Shown here: piece after piece, positions 1-11,547 of the stretch
Position numbering within the stretch: the stretch's first letter is position 1
Layout of the letters: each line of letters starts with the position of its first letter
Source of the DNA: Prorocentrum cordatum
Taxonomy: Eukaryota; Sar; Dinophyceae; Prorocentrales; Prorocentraceae
DNA length: 64,000 nucleotides
Direction of reading: 5' to 3'
NCBI GenBank assembly: GCA_963575745.1
Contig: CAUYUJ010021175.1
Span: forward strand, 53,448 to 117,447
Translations under genes and position numbers: made by a program
The notes under the pieces: model-generated
What the model was told of the DNA's origin: nothing
The model's input: only the letters and a program-made list of their open reading frames with translations
Database searches by the model: none

Positions 1-96
1 CCGAGAGCCCCGTCCGCGGCGGATGGTCTCCCGTAGGGAATCGGGGCCAGATACCCCACGGGAGACACCCCGCCGCGGACAGGGTCTGTTCGGGCC

Positions 97-3000
97 CATG
101 GGCGCTTCTCGCCGGAGGTCCCGTTTGGCATGGTGTCGGGCCCGTGAGCGCCTCTCCCAGAGGTCCCGTTCGGCATGGTGTCACGCCCCGAAAACCTGAT
201 CCCGGGAGGCCCCGTTTGGCATGGCGTCGGGCCCCCGAAAACCCGCCCCGGGAGGTCTCGTTTCGCATAGTGTCGGGCCCTTTGAGGCTTCTCTCGGGAG
301 ACCCCCCGCCGCGGACATCGCATTTTGGGTGGCCCCCCGACGGCCCCGAAGCCTCCGTCCGCGGCAGATGGTCTCCCGTGGGGAATCGGGGCCAGATTCT
401 CCACGGGAGACCACCCGCCGCGGACAGAGCATGTGGAGTGGTTTCCGGAGAGGAGCCCCGAGGCCCCCGTCCACGGCGGATGGTCTCCCGTGGGGAATCG
501 GCGCCAGATTCTCCACGGGAGACACCCCGCCGCGGACACGGCCCGTTGGAGGGCTCCCCGAGGGCCTCGTCCGCGGCGGATGGTCTCCCGTGGGGAATCG
601 GAGCCAGATTCTCCACGGGAGACACCCCGCCGCGGACAGGGTCCGTCGGGGGGCCCCCCGAGAGCTCCGTCCGCGGCGGATGGTCTCCCGTGGGGAATCT
701 GGGCCGGATTCTCCGCGGGAGAGCTTCCGCCGCGGACAGGGCCCGTTGGGGGTTCCCCGAGGGCCCCGTCCGCGGCGGATGGTCTCCCGTGGGGAATCGG
801 GGCCGGATTCTCCACGGGAGACACCCCGCCGCGGACAGGGCTTGTTGGGGAGGTCCCCGAAGCCCCCGTCCGCGGCCGATGATCTCCCGTGCGGAATCGG
901 GGCTGGATTCTCGACGGGAGACACCCCGCTGCTGACGCGGCCCGTTGGTGGGCCCCCCGAGAGCCGCGTCCGCGGCGGATGGTCTCCCGTGGGGAATCGG
1001 GGCCGGATTCTCCGCGGGAGACACCCCGCCGGGGGGCCCCCGAAGGCCCCGAGGGCTCCGTCTGCGGCGGCAGGGTCCCGTTCGGGTCGCCGTCTGCGAG
1101 GGCTCCGTCCGCGGCGCCGTCGCCGTCGTCGTTGAAGCGGCGGGGGTCTCGGGGTAAAGAGGGGTGGCCCCTCTGTGCCCCGAGGCTCCCGTCATCGTCG
1201 TCGCCGCCGTCGTCGTCGGCGGCGCTCGCACCTTAAAGGGGCCACCCCTCTCTACCCCGAGCCCCGCGCCGTGATCGTCGTCGTCGTATTCGTCGTCGTC
1301 TTGGTATTCGTCTTCGCCGCCGCCGCAACCGTCGTTTTCGTCGTGGTCGTTGTCGTCGTTCTCGTCGTCGTCGAAATCGTCGTCCTTCGGGGTCAGCGGA
1401 CGGGGCCCGTGGGGGGCTCCCCGGGGAGGCCCGTCCGCAGCGAAGGGCTTCCCGTGGCGAATCGAGGCCAGATTCTCCACGAGAGACACGCCGCCGCGGA
1501 CAGGGCCCGTTGGGGTGCCCCCCGAGAGCTCCGTCCGCGGCGGATGGTCTCCCGTGGGGAATCGGGGGCGGATTCTCCACGGGAGACACCCTGCCGCGGA
1601 CAGGGTCCGTTGGGGGGCTCCCCGAGAGCCCCGCCCCGTTCGCGGCGGATGGTCTCCCGTGGGGAATCGGGGCCGGATTCTCCACGGGAGACCCCCCGCC
1701 GCGGACAGAGCATGTGGGGTGGTTCCTGGAGAGCCCCGAGGCTCCCGTCCACGGCGGATGGCCTCCCGCGGTGAATCGGGGCCAGATTCTCCACGGGAGA
1801 CACCCCGCCGCGGACACGGCCCGTTGGGGGGGGCCCCGAGGGACGCGTCCGCGGCGGATGGTCTCCCGTAGGGAATCGGGGCCAGATTCTCCACGGGAGA
1901 CACCCCGCCACGGACACGGCCCGTTGGAGGGCCCCCCGATCGGCCCCGTCCGCGGCGGATGGTCCCCCGTAGGGAATCGGGGCGAGATTCTCCACGGGAG
2001 ACACCCCGCCGCGGACACGGTCCTTTCGGGCCCATGAGCGCTTCTCGCCAGAGGTCCCGTTTGGCATGGCGTCGGGCCCATGAGCGCCTCCTCCAGAGGT
2101 CCCGTTTGGCATGGTGTCACGCCGCGAAAACCTGATCCCGGGAGGTCCCGTTTGGCATGGTGTCGGGACTCCGAAAACCCGCCCCGGGAGGTCTCGTTTC
2201 GCATGGTGTCGGGCCCTTTGAGGCTTCTCTCGGGATACCCCCCGCCGCGAACATCGCATTTTGGGTGGCCCTCCGACGGCCCTGAAGCCTCCGTCCGCGG
2301 CGGATGGTCCCCCGTATGGGAATCGGAGCCAGATTCTCCACGGGAGACCCCCCGCCGCGGACACAGCACGTGGGGTGGTTCCCGGAGAGGAGCCCCGAGG
2401 TCCCCGTCCACGGCGGATGGTCTCCCGTGGGGAATCGGGGCCAGATTCTCCACGGGAGACACCCCGCCGCGGACACGGCCCGTTGGAGGGCTCCCCGAGG
2501 GCCCCGTCCGCGGCGGATTGTCTCCCGTGGGGAATCGGGGCCAGATTCTCCACGGGAGACACCCCGCCGCGGACAGGGGCCGTCGGTGGGCCCCCCGAGA
2601 GCTCCGTCCGCGACGGATGGTCTCCCGTAGGGAATCTGGGCCGGATTCCCCACGGCAGAGCCTCCGCCGCGGACAGGCCCGTTGAGGAATTCCCCGAGAG
2701 CCCCGTCCGCGGCGGATGGTCTCCCGTGGGGAATCCGGGCCGGATTCTCCACGGGAGACACCCCGCCGCGGACAGGGCTTGTTGGGGAGCTCCCCGAGGC
2801 CCCCGTCCGCGGCCGATGATCTCCCGTGCGGAATCGGGGGGATTCTCGACTGGAAACACTCCGCTGCGGACGCGGCCCGTTGGGGGGCTCCCCGAGAGCC
2901 GCGTCCGCGGCGGATGGTCTCCTGTGGGGAATCGGAGCCAGATTCTCCACGGGAGACACCCCGCCGCGGACAGGGCCCGTTGGTGGGCTCCCTGGGGGCG

Positions 3001-5260
3001 CCGTCCGCGGCGGCTGGTCTCACGATGGGAATCGGGGCCGGATTCTCCACGGGAGACACCCCGCCGCGGACAGGGCCCGATGGGGGGCTCCCCGAAGGCC
3101 CCGAGGGCTCCGCCCGCGGCGGCAGGGTCCCGTTCGGGCCCATGGGCGCTTCTCGCCGGAGGTCCCGTTTGGCATTGTGTCGGGCCCATGAGCGCCTCCT
3201 CCAGAGGTCCCGTTTGGCATGGTGTCACGCCGCGAAAACCTGATCCCGGGAGGTCCCGTTTGGCATGGCGTCGGGCACCCGAAAACCCGTCCCGGGAGGT
3301 CCCGTTTCGCATGGTGTCGGGCCCTTTGAGGCTTCTCTCGGGAGGTCCCCCGCCGCGGACAAAGCATTTGGGGTGGCCCCCCGGCGGCCCCGAAGCCTCC
3401 GTCCGCGGCGGATGGTCTCCCGTGGGAAATCGGGGCCATATTCTCCACGGGAGACCCCCCGCCGCGGACAGAGCATGGGATGGCCCCCGGAGAGGAGCCC
3501 CGAGGCTCCCGTCCACGGCGGATGGTCTCCCGTGGGGAATCGGGGCCAGATTCTCCACGGGAGACACCCCGCCGCGGACACGGCCCGTTGGAGGGCTCCC
3601 CGAGGGCCTCGTCCGCGGCGGATGGTCTCCCGTGGGGAATCGGCGCCAGATTCTCCACGGGAGACACCCCGCCGCGGACAGGGTCCGTTCGGGCCCATGG
3701 GCGCTTCTCGCCGGAGGTCCCGTTTGGCATGGCGTCGGGCCCATGTGCGCTTCTCGCCGGAGGTCCCGTTTGGCATGGTGTCGGGCCCCCGAAAACCCGG
3801 GAGGTCTCGTTTCGCATGGTGTCGGGCCCTTTGAAGCTTCTCTCGGGAGGTCCCCCGCCGCGGACAGAGCATGTGGGGTGGCCCCCCGACGACCCCGAAG
3901 GCTCCGTCCGCGGCGGATGGTCTCCCGCGGGGAATCGGGGCCAGATTCTCCACGGGAGACACCCCGCCGCGGACAGAGCATGTGGAGTGGCTCCCGGAGA
4001 GGAGCCTCGAGGCTCCCGTCCACGGCAGATGGTCTCCCGTGGGGAATCGGGGCCAGATTCTCCACGGGAGACACCCCGCCGCGGACAGGGTCCGTCGGAG
4101 GGCTCCCCGAGGGACCCGTCCGCGGCGGATGGTCTCCCGTGGGGAATCTGGGCCGGATTCTCCACGGGAGACACCCCGCCGCGGACACGGCCCGTTGGAG
4201 GGCCCCCCGAGAGCCCCGTCCGCGGCGGATGGTCTCCCGTAGGGAATCGGAGCCGGATTCTCCACGGGAGACACACCGCCGCGGACAGGGTCTGTTCGGG
4301 CCCATGAGCGCTTCTCGCCGGAGGTCCCGTTTGGCATGGTGTCGGGCCCATGAGCGCCTCCCCCAGAGGTCCCGTTTGGCATGGTGTCACGCCCCGAAAA
4401 CCTGATCCCGGGAGGCCCCGTTTGGCATGGCGTCGGGCCCCCGAAAACCCGCCCCGGGAGGTCTCGTTTCGCATGGCGTCGGGCCCTTTGACGCTTCTCT
4501 CGGGAGACCCCCCGCCGCGGACAGAGCATTTTGGGTGGCCCCCCGACGGCCCCGAAGCCTCCGTCCGCGGCGGATGGTCTCCCGTGGGGAATCGGGGCCG
4601 GATTCTCTACGGGAGACCCCCCGCCGCGGACAGAGCATGTGGGGTGGCTCCCGGAGAGGAGCCCCGAGGCCCCCGTCCACGGCGGATGGTCCCCCGTGGG
4701 GAATCGGAGCCAAATTCTTCACGGGAGACACCCCGCCGCGGACACGGCCCGTTGGAGGGCTCCCCGAGGGCCCCGTCCGCGGCGGATGGTCTCCCGTGGG
4801 GAATCGGGCCCAGATTCTCCACGGGAGACACCCCGCCGCGGACAAGGTCCGTCGGGGGGTTCCCCGAGAGCTCCGTCCGCGGCGGATGGTCTCCCGTGGG
4901 GAATCTGGGCCGGATTCTCCACGGGAGAGCCTCCGCCGCGGACAGGGCCCGTTGGGGTGCTCCCCGAGAGCCCCGTCCGCGGCGGATGGTCTCCCGTAGG
5001 GAATCGGGGCCAGATTCTCCACGGGAGACACCCCGCCGCGGACAGGGTCTGTTCGGGCCCATGGGCGCTTCTCGCCGGAGCCCCGTTTAGCATGGTGTCG
5101 GGCCCGTGAGCGCCTCTCCCAGAGGTCCCGTTCGGCATGGTGTCACGCCCCGAAAACCTGATCCCGGGAGGTCCCGTTTGGCATGGCGTCGGGCCCCCGA
5201 AAACCCGCCCCGGGAGGTCTCGTTTCGCATAGTGTCGGGCCCTTTGAGGCTTCTCTCGGG
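97..5260. repeat. ~45-bp interspersed subrepeat blocks within the hairpin array
   Basis: Six blocks (about 97-290, 2037-2235, 3138-3340, 3697-3850, 4305-4505 and 5059-5260) break up the hairpin units. Each carries two to five copies of a 44-47-bp unit with core GGTCCCGTTTGGCATGG followed by TGTCGGGCCC. In the block at 4305 the cores sit at 4324, 4369, 4413 and 4460. The alternation of hairpin units and these blocks gives an irregular higher-order repeat of 0.6-1.9 kb. Confidence 0.8.
1100..1395. repeat. CGT/GTC trinucleotide-rich segment, copy 1
   Basis: Interrupted (GTC)n runs flank a short inverted pair, aggggtggcccc near 1162 and ggggccacccct near 1238. The segment is copied with few changes at about 6060-6355. 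Confidence 0.7.
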
Positions 5261-6395
5261 AGACCCCCCGCCGCTGACATAGCATTTTGGGTGGCCCCCC
5301 GACGGCCCCGAAGCCTCCGTCCGCGGCGGATGGTCTCCCGTGGGGAATCGGGGCCAGATTCTCCACGGGAGACCCCCGCCGCGGACAGAGCATGTGGAAT
5401 GGTTTCCGGAGAGGAACCCCGAGGTCCCTGTCCACGGCGGATGGTCTCCCGTGGGGAATCGGCGCCAGATTCTCCACGGGAGACACCCCGCCGCGGACAC
5501 GGCCCGTTGGAGGGCTCCCCGAGGGCCCCGTCCGCGGCGGATGGTCTCCCGTGGGGAATCGGGGCCAGATTCTCCACGGGAGACACCCCGCCGCGGACAG
5601 GGTCCGTCGATGGGGACCCCCAAGAGCTCCGTCCGCGGCGGATGGTCTCCCGTGGGGAATCTGGGCCGGATTCTCCGCGGGAGAGCTTCCGCCGCGGACA
5701 GGGCCCGTTGGGGGTTCCCCGAGAGCCCCGTCCGCGGCGGATGGTCTCCCGTGGGGAATCGGAGCCGGATTCTCCACGGGAGACACCCCGCCGCGGACAG
5801 GGCTTGTTGGGGAGGTCCCCGAGGCCCCCGTCCGCGGCCGATGATCTCCCGTGCGGAATCGGGGCTGGATTCTCGACGGGAGACACCCCGCTGCGGACGC
5901 GGCCCGTTGGGGGGCTCCCCGAGAGCCGCGTCCGCGGCGGATGGTCTCCTGCGGGGAATCGGGGCCGGATTCCCCGCGGGAGACACCCCGCCGGGGGGCT
6001 CCCGAAGGCCCCGAGGGCTCCGTCTGCGGCGGCAGGGTCCCGTTCGGGTCGCCGTCTGCGAGGGTTCCGTCCGCGGCGCCGTCGCCGTCGTCGTTGAAGC
6101 GGCGGGGGTCTTGGGGTAGAGAGGGGTGGCCCCTCTGTGCCCCGAGGCTCCCGTCATCGTCGTCGCCGCCGTCGTCGTCGGCGGCGCTCGCGCCTCAAAG
6201 GGGCCACCCTTCTCTACCCCGAGCCCCGCGCCGTGATCGTCGTCGTCGTATTCGTCGTCGTCTTGGTATTCGTCTTCGCCGCCGCCGCAACCGTCGTTTT
6301 CGTCGTGGTCGTCGTCGTCGTCGTCGAAGTCGTCGTCCTTCGGGGTCAGCGGACGGGGCCCGTGGGGGGCTCCCCGGGGGCCCCGTCCGCAGCGA
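4963..6395. repeat. Duplicate of positions 1-1440
   Basis: The sequence from 4963 follows that from position 1 at a constant offset of 4962 bp, through the hairpin units and 45-bp block, and then at 4956 bp through the GTC-rich segment at 6060-6355. Similarity ends around 6400, where minisatellite sequence begins. This marks a segmental duplication of at least 1.4 kb within the satellite. Confidence 0.8.
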
Positions 6396-6403
6396 AGGGC
6401 TCC

Positions 6404-6595
6404 GGACATCCAGAATGTGGCCTGGGAGTGGTGTTCTGGGAACAGGAAGAACACGAAGTGGCCTACAGTTGGCTCCGGGGTTTCAAAATGTGGCCCGGGA
6501 GTGGTGTTCTGGGAACACTAAGAACACGAAGTGGCCTACAGTTGGCTCCGGGCATGCACAATGTGGCCCGGGAATGGCGTTCTGGCAGCGCGAGA
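6404..6595. repeat. ~73-bp minisatellite, 2.6 copies
   Basis: The core GTGGTGTTCTGGGA recurs at 6428 and 6501, with a variant at about 6573. Each unit ends with CCTACAGTTGGCTCCGG. Confidence 0.75.
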
Positions 6596-6599
6596 CCCC

Positions 6600-7060
6600 A
6601 AAAATGACGACAGTTACATGGTTTGGATGACCCGCTCGGATTACCAACATGATCTGCGGGCCCCATAGGGAGGGGGCTCCCGCCTGAGACTTCTTCACAA
6701 TGCACTCACAGACGAGGCTCCCGCCTGAGACTTCCTCCAAATTCAGGCCTGAAGAGCCCAAAAGTGACGACAGTTACAGGGTTTGGATGACCCGCTCGGA
6801 TTACCAACATGAAGCGCGGGCCCCATAGGGAGGGGCTCCCGCCTGCGACTTCCTCGCAATTCACTCACAGACGAGGCTCCCGCCTGAGACTTCCTCCGTA
6901 CTCAAGCTTGAGGAGCCCAAAAGTGACGACAGTTACAGGGTTTGGATGACCCGCTCGGATTACCAACATGATCTGCGGGCCCCATAGGGAGGGGGCTCCC
7001 GCCTGAGACTTCCTCACAATTCACTCACAGACGAACTCCCGCCTGAGACTTCCTCCAGGT
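6600..7060. repeat. ~158-bp tandem repeat, 3 copies
   Basis: The unit starts AAAAxTGACGACAGTTACA near 6601, 6760 and 6917. It contains GATGACCCGCTCGGATTACC and two GGCTCCCGCCTGAGACTTC boxes. The third copy runs into the GAT microsatellite. Confidence 0.75.
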
Positions 7061-7074
7061 GAGTATGTGAATGA

Positions 7075-7258
7075 GTGAGCGTGTGACAGAGTGCGAGTGA
7101 TGATGATGATGATGATGATGATGATGAGTATGGGAGTGACTGAGCGTGTGAGAGAGCGCGAGTGATGATGCTGATGTTGATGATGAGAGAGTGTGAGTGA
7201 GTGTGAGTGTGAATGAGTGGTGATGATGATGATGATGACGATGATGATGATGAGTGAG
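7075..7258. repeat. (GAT)n microsatellite with GTGAGTGA interruptions
   Basis: Three GAT-rich tracts alternate with GAGTGTGAGTG-type sequence. The histidine-rich or serine-rich readings are artefacts of the repeat. Positions 7260-7595 hold no recognisable gene. Confidence 0.85.
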
Positions 7259-7599
7259 TGTGCGAAGGCAGAAGAGGAGAGGGGGTGGGGTGAGTGTTCC
7301 TGCGCGGGGTGTGCAGAGAAAACAAGAACCCCACTTTGGATGTGGGGAAATACCCTCAGGCGGTTCCCCCATTGGAGCCCGGGAATGCGATGCGATCCGT
7401 CAGAACCATGATCATCAGATGTTCATGAGTGGGCGCGCCCTCAGGTCCTTCCATCATCCTCTCAACCTCAGTCTTCATTATTGAGGAGTCGTTCAGAGAC
7501 CCAGACCCCACATCGCGAAATCTTCTCCTGGGGTTTCTCGCGGTTTCTCGCGCGACTGTTTCGGAACAGCGGGTGCCTACGCCCTACATGGCTTCATGA

Positions 7600-7955
7600 T
7601 GGCCCAAAAGGCCTCCAAGATGCCCCAAGAGGCCTCGAAGATGCCTCCCAAGAGAGCCCTGAGAGGCAAAAACCATTGACTTGCCTTCGTTGCTTGAAAA
7701 ATGTTGGCGTTCTCGCCTGTTTCCTTTTCGACGCTCCCAGACGGCCCGAGGTCCCCAACACCACCCCAGGAGTGCCCAAGAGGCATCCAAGAGGGCCCCA
7801 GGAGCCCCAAGAGGCACCCAAGAGGCCTGAAGAGGCTCCAAGAGGCCCCCAAGGGACCCAACAGCGACCCCAAGAGGCTCCAAAACTGCCCCGAAGAGGC
7901 CTCAAAACTGCATCCAAGTGGCCGCAAAACTGACCCCAGGAGGCCTCAAAAAAAG
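7600..7955. repeat. CCAAGAGGCC-type degenerate array
   Basis: Degenerate units of about 11-15 bp built on CCAAGAGGCCC, interrupted at 7676-7733 by an AT-richer spacer (GAAAAATGTTGGCGTTCTCG) that recurs in the other arrays of this family. The open frames here read as low-complexity peptide and are not called as genes. Confidence 0.8.
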
Positions 7956-8205
7956 GTCCACCACGAAATCCCAACGAACATCCAATAGGCTTCATACCTA
8001 CAACCTAGGCACAGTGGCGGGAAGGCCATTCGATAGAGAGGAGTCCGAGGTGCAACAGAGAATCATGAGTCCAGAGGGCGAGGCTCAGGCCTGGATGTCT
8101 CACCTGAACCCTTCCTGTCGTACTCGGGAAGGCACCCGACAACAAACGAATCAAACATACGTCGCTCAATTGGGGTCGGCGGCAGAGGCGGCAGTCTTTA
8201 GATAA
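7956..8205 (+). repeat. ~235-bp dispersed element, copy 1
   Basis: Runs from GGTCCACCACGAAATCCCA to GGCGGCAGTCTTTAGATA. A second copy lies at 45951-46168 with its tail displaced to 46911-46940. In both places the tail CTTTAGATA is followed at once by a trinucleotide microsatellite. Confidence 0.8.
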
Positions 8206-8256
8206 CCGTACCAATAGTAGTCGTAGCCGTAGTCGCAGTAGTAATAGTAGTAGTAA

Positions 8257-8301
<45 letters not shown>

Positions 8302-8362
8302 CAGTTGTAATAGTAGTAGTAGTAGTGGTAGTAGTAGTAATAGTAAAAGTACACGTAGTAGT

Positions 8363-8397
<35 letters not shown>

Positions 8398-9427
8398 TAA
8401 TAGTAGTAGTAGTAGTGGTAGTAGTAGTAGTAGTAGTAGTGGTAGTAGTAGTAGTCGTAGTAAAAATAGTAGAAGTAGTCGTAGTAGTAGTAGTAGCAAG
8501 CATCGTAGTAGCAGTTGTAGGTGAAGTAGTCGTCGTAGTAATAATACTAGTTGTGGTAGTAGCAGTACCAGTACTAATCGTAGTGGCAGTAGTAGTAGCA
8601 GTTGTAGTAGTTGTAGTAATAGTAATAGTAATAATGCTAGTGTTACTGGTAGTAATCGTAGTAATTATGATAGTAGCCGTCGTGGTCCTATTAGGAGCAT
8701 TAGTAGCAGCAGTGGCGAGTCGTAGTAGTAGTAGTAGTAGTAGAAGAAGAAGAAGTAGTACTAGGGGTACCCGCAGCAGCGGAAGAGGTAGTCGTAGCAG
8801 TAGTGGTAACAGTAGCAATAGTCATAGTAGTAGCCGTAGTAATGTCAGCTAGCAGTAAGCAGTTAGAAGCTAGTGGCTGGTAGCTAGTATATCGCAGCTA
8901 GTAGCGAAGAATTGGCTGCGTGTTGCTAGTCGATGCTTATCGTAGTTAGTAGTAGGTACGTAGGAATTGGTGGTAGTCGTAGAAGTTGTAGTAGCAGCGG
9001 TACCAGTGGCAGTCTGAGTAGAAGTCTTACTAGCATTGATATTAGTAGTATTGGTCAAAATGGTAGTAGTAGTAGTAATAGTAATAGTAGTAGTAGTAGT
9101 AGTAGTAGTAGCAGTAATCTTGCTAGAAGTATTAGTAGTAGGTAGGAGCACTAGCGGTAGCAGCAGTTGTAGTAGCAGTTGTAGTAGTAGTAGTAGCAGT
9201 AGTAGTAGTAGTACTCGTCCTAGTAGTACTAACAGTAATAGAAGTAGTGATCGTGGTAGTGGTAGCGGTGGTGGTAGTCGTAGTAGTAGTATTAGCAGCA
9301 GTAGTGGCAGTGGTAGTAGTAGTCGTAGTAGTAGTAGGGGTAGTAGTAATAGTAGTAGAAGCAGTAGTGGCAATTGTGCTTGTAGCTGCAGCCGTCAAAG
9401 TAGTAGCCATCGTAGTAGTAGTACTAC

Positions 9428-9463
<36 letters not shown>

Positions 9464-10216
9464 AGGTAGTAGTAGTAGTAGTAGTAGTGGCAGTAGTAGT
9501 AGAAGTAGGAGTAGTAGCAATAGTGATAGTAATAGTGATAGTGGTAGTAGTGGTAGTAGTGGTAGTAGTGGTAGTAGTGGTAGTGGTAGTGGTGGCAGTA
9601 GTAGTAGTAGTAGTAGCAGTAGTAGCAGTAGTAGTAGTAGTAGTAGTAGTAGTCGTAATAGTAGTGCTAGTAATGGTAGTATTCTTAGTAGTAGTAGTAA
9701 TGATAGTAGTAGTAATGGTAATAGTTGTGGTAGTAGTAGTAGTCGCAGTAGTAGTAGTAATAGTTGTTGTTGTTGGTGTCATGGTTCCAATAGTTTTAGT
9801 AGTTCAAGGGGTAGTAGTAGCAGCAGCAGCAGTAGTAGTAGCAGCAGTAGTAGTATTAGTCGTAGTCGTAACAGTAGTAGTATTTGTAGTAGTAGCAGCA
9901 GTAGTAGTAGTAGAAGTAGTAGTAGCAGTATTAGTGGTAGTAGCAGTAGCACGAGCAGTGGTGGTCGAAATAGTGGTGCTAGTAGTAATAGTAGTAGTAG
10001 TCGTCGTAGTAGTAGTAGTAGTAGTAGTAGTAATAGTAGTAATAATTGTCGTCGTCGTAGTAGTAGTAGTGGTAGTAGTAGTAGTAGTAGTAGCAGTCGT
10101 AGTAGCAGTAGCCGTACAAGTAGAGTACTCGTTGTCAAAATCTTACTAGTAGTAGTCGAAGTATCAGTAGTAGTAGTAGTAATAATAATAGAAGTAGTAG
10201 TGATAGTAGTAGTAGG
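8205..10216. repeat. 2-kb interrupted (AGT)n microsatellite
   Basis: Nearly continuous AGT/GTA triplets with scattered substitutions, broken mainly near 8850-8940. One frame reads as polyserine for more than 500 codons and others as polyvaline or polythreonine. These are repeat artefacts. Confidence 0.9.
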
Positions 10217-10650
10217 GTGTCTGGTGTTTGGTGTCTGGTGTCTGCTGTCCCGTGTTTGGTGTTCAGTGTTTGGTGTTTGGTATTTGGTGTTTGGTGTTTG
10301 GTGTTTGGGGTTTGGTGTTGGGTGTTTGGTGTTTGGTGTCTGTCGTTTGGTGTTTGGTGTTTGGTGTTTGGTGTTTGGGGGTTGGTGTTTGGTGTTTGGG
10401 GGGGTGTTGTTTGGTATTTGGTGTTGGTGTTTGGTGTTTGGTGTTTGGTGTTTGGTGTTTGGGACTTTGTGGTTGGTGTTTGGTGTTTGGTGCGTGGCGT
10501 TTGGTGTTTGGTGTTTGGTGTTTGGTGTTGGGGGTTTGGGGGGGGGTGTTTGGTGTTTGGTTTGTGGTGTTTGGTGTTTGGTGTTTGGTGTTTGGTGTTT
10601 GGTGTTTGGTGTTTGGGGGGTGGTGTTTGGCGTTTGGTTTGTGGTGTTTG
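10217..10650. repeat. (TTTGGTG)n heptanucleotide minisatellite
   Basis: About 60 imperfect 7-bp units, with TTTGGGG variants and a few indels. It abuts the AGT tract directly. Confidence 0.9.
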
Positions 10651-10729
10651 GGAAGGCGGGAAAACCTGCGAGGGTCTCACCTGGAGAAATAACCGACCCG
10701 GCATTTGCCTCATTTCACCCGGAGAAATA

Positions 10730-11010
10730 ACCCTTTTCCCGGAGAAGTAAGCTTTTCCCGGAGAAGAACTTTTTCCCGGGGGGGAGGGGGGTCGAACGGG
10801 CAATGACCCCCCCCGGTTTTCGAGGGGGGGAGGGGGGTCCGGTAGTGACCCCGTTTGGTTTTCGAGGAGGGGGGGGGTTCGAACCGGCAGTGACCCCCCC
10901 TCCTTTTCATGATGGACTGGGGGTGAGGTTCGAACCAGTAGTGACCCCCCCTCGGTTTTCGAGAGGGGGAGGGGGGAGGGGTTATGACCCCCCAGTGACC
11001 CCCCCCTGTT
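10730..11010. repeat. G-rich/C-rich 45-65-bp repeat, ~5 copies
   Basis: Units contain AGTGACCCCCCC, GGTTTTCGAGG and a G-rich run (GGGGGAGGGGGG). The alternating C and G runs could pair with each other. Confidence 0.7.
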
Positions 11011-11034
11011 TTCTGCAAACAGCGGTATAGGAGC

Positions 11035-11350
11035 TGTCTTGGGCTGTCTTTGGGCGATCTCGGGAGCCGCTTCGGCTATCTTGGAGCGTCGGAAAGCCGA
11101 AAAGGTGAGAACCACACAAAATCTTGAAAAGCCCTGGGAAAAAACAGCCATTGTTTGCCTCTTGTGGCCCTCTTGAAAAAGCATCATGGAGGCCTCTTGG
11201 GGCGTCTTGGAAGCCTCTTGGGCCGTCTAGGGACTATCTTGACTCTCTTGAACCGATCGCGTGGCGTCTCGGAGCCCTCATGGACATCTTGGGTGCTTCC
11301 TGGGCCGTCTGGAAGCCCCTCGGAGGCGCCGGGGAGGGGGCATTAAAAAA
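11035..11350. repeat. CCTCTTGG-type degenerate array (reverse orientation)
   Basis: Same family as 7600-7955 but with GGCCTCTTGG on the plus strand, including an AT-richer spacer at about 11090-11155 and CTTGGGCCGTCT units. Confidence 0.75.
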
Positions 11351-11547
11351 GGGTGCCCGATGGATTTGAGGTGGCGGGCCCCCCGGAGATGGATCACGCC
11401 ACTCGGGTTCGTCCAAGGCCCGCATATCGTGACAACCTGGGAGTGCATGTCCGAATGCACGGAGACGGTGCGCCTGACGTCGACCTGCTGAGTCGCTGAA
11501 GCGGCCAATTCGAGCGCGGCCAAGGCCGGCGCAAAAAGCAGCCACAG

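Larger units (their letters stand above)
1..6400. repeat. ~100-bp hairpin satellite array, about 40 units
   Basis: The array repeats every 99-101 bp; for example the GGTCTCCCGT motif recurs near 482, 582, 682 and 781. Each unit is a long inverted repeat. The outer arms GTCCGCGGCGG and CCGCCGCGGAC are exact reverse complements. The inner arms GTCTCCCGTGGGGAATC and GATTCTCCACGGGAGAC differ at one base. The loop is about 7 nt (GGGGCCA), so roughly 70 of every 100 bp can fold. Because 100 is not a multiple of 3, all frames are read in turn, and GC richness keeps both strands almost stop-free (970 codons on minus, 714 on plus). I regard these open frames as a by-product and not genes. About 40 units are recognisable, interrupted by 45-bp repeat blocks. 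Confidence 0.9.

Noticed and set aside
1393-4305. 970-codon open frame on the minus strand (and 714 codons on plus)
   Set aside because: It lies wholly within the 100-bp hairpin satellite; all frames on both strands are nearly open because of GC content and a unit length of 1 mod 3. No start context or domain.
9036-10730. Serine-rich frame of over 500 codons
   Set aside because: Translation of the (AGT)n microsatellite and TTTGGTG repeat.
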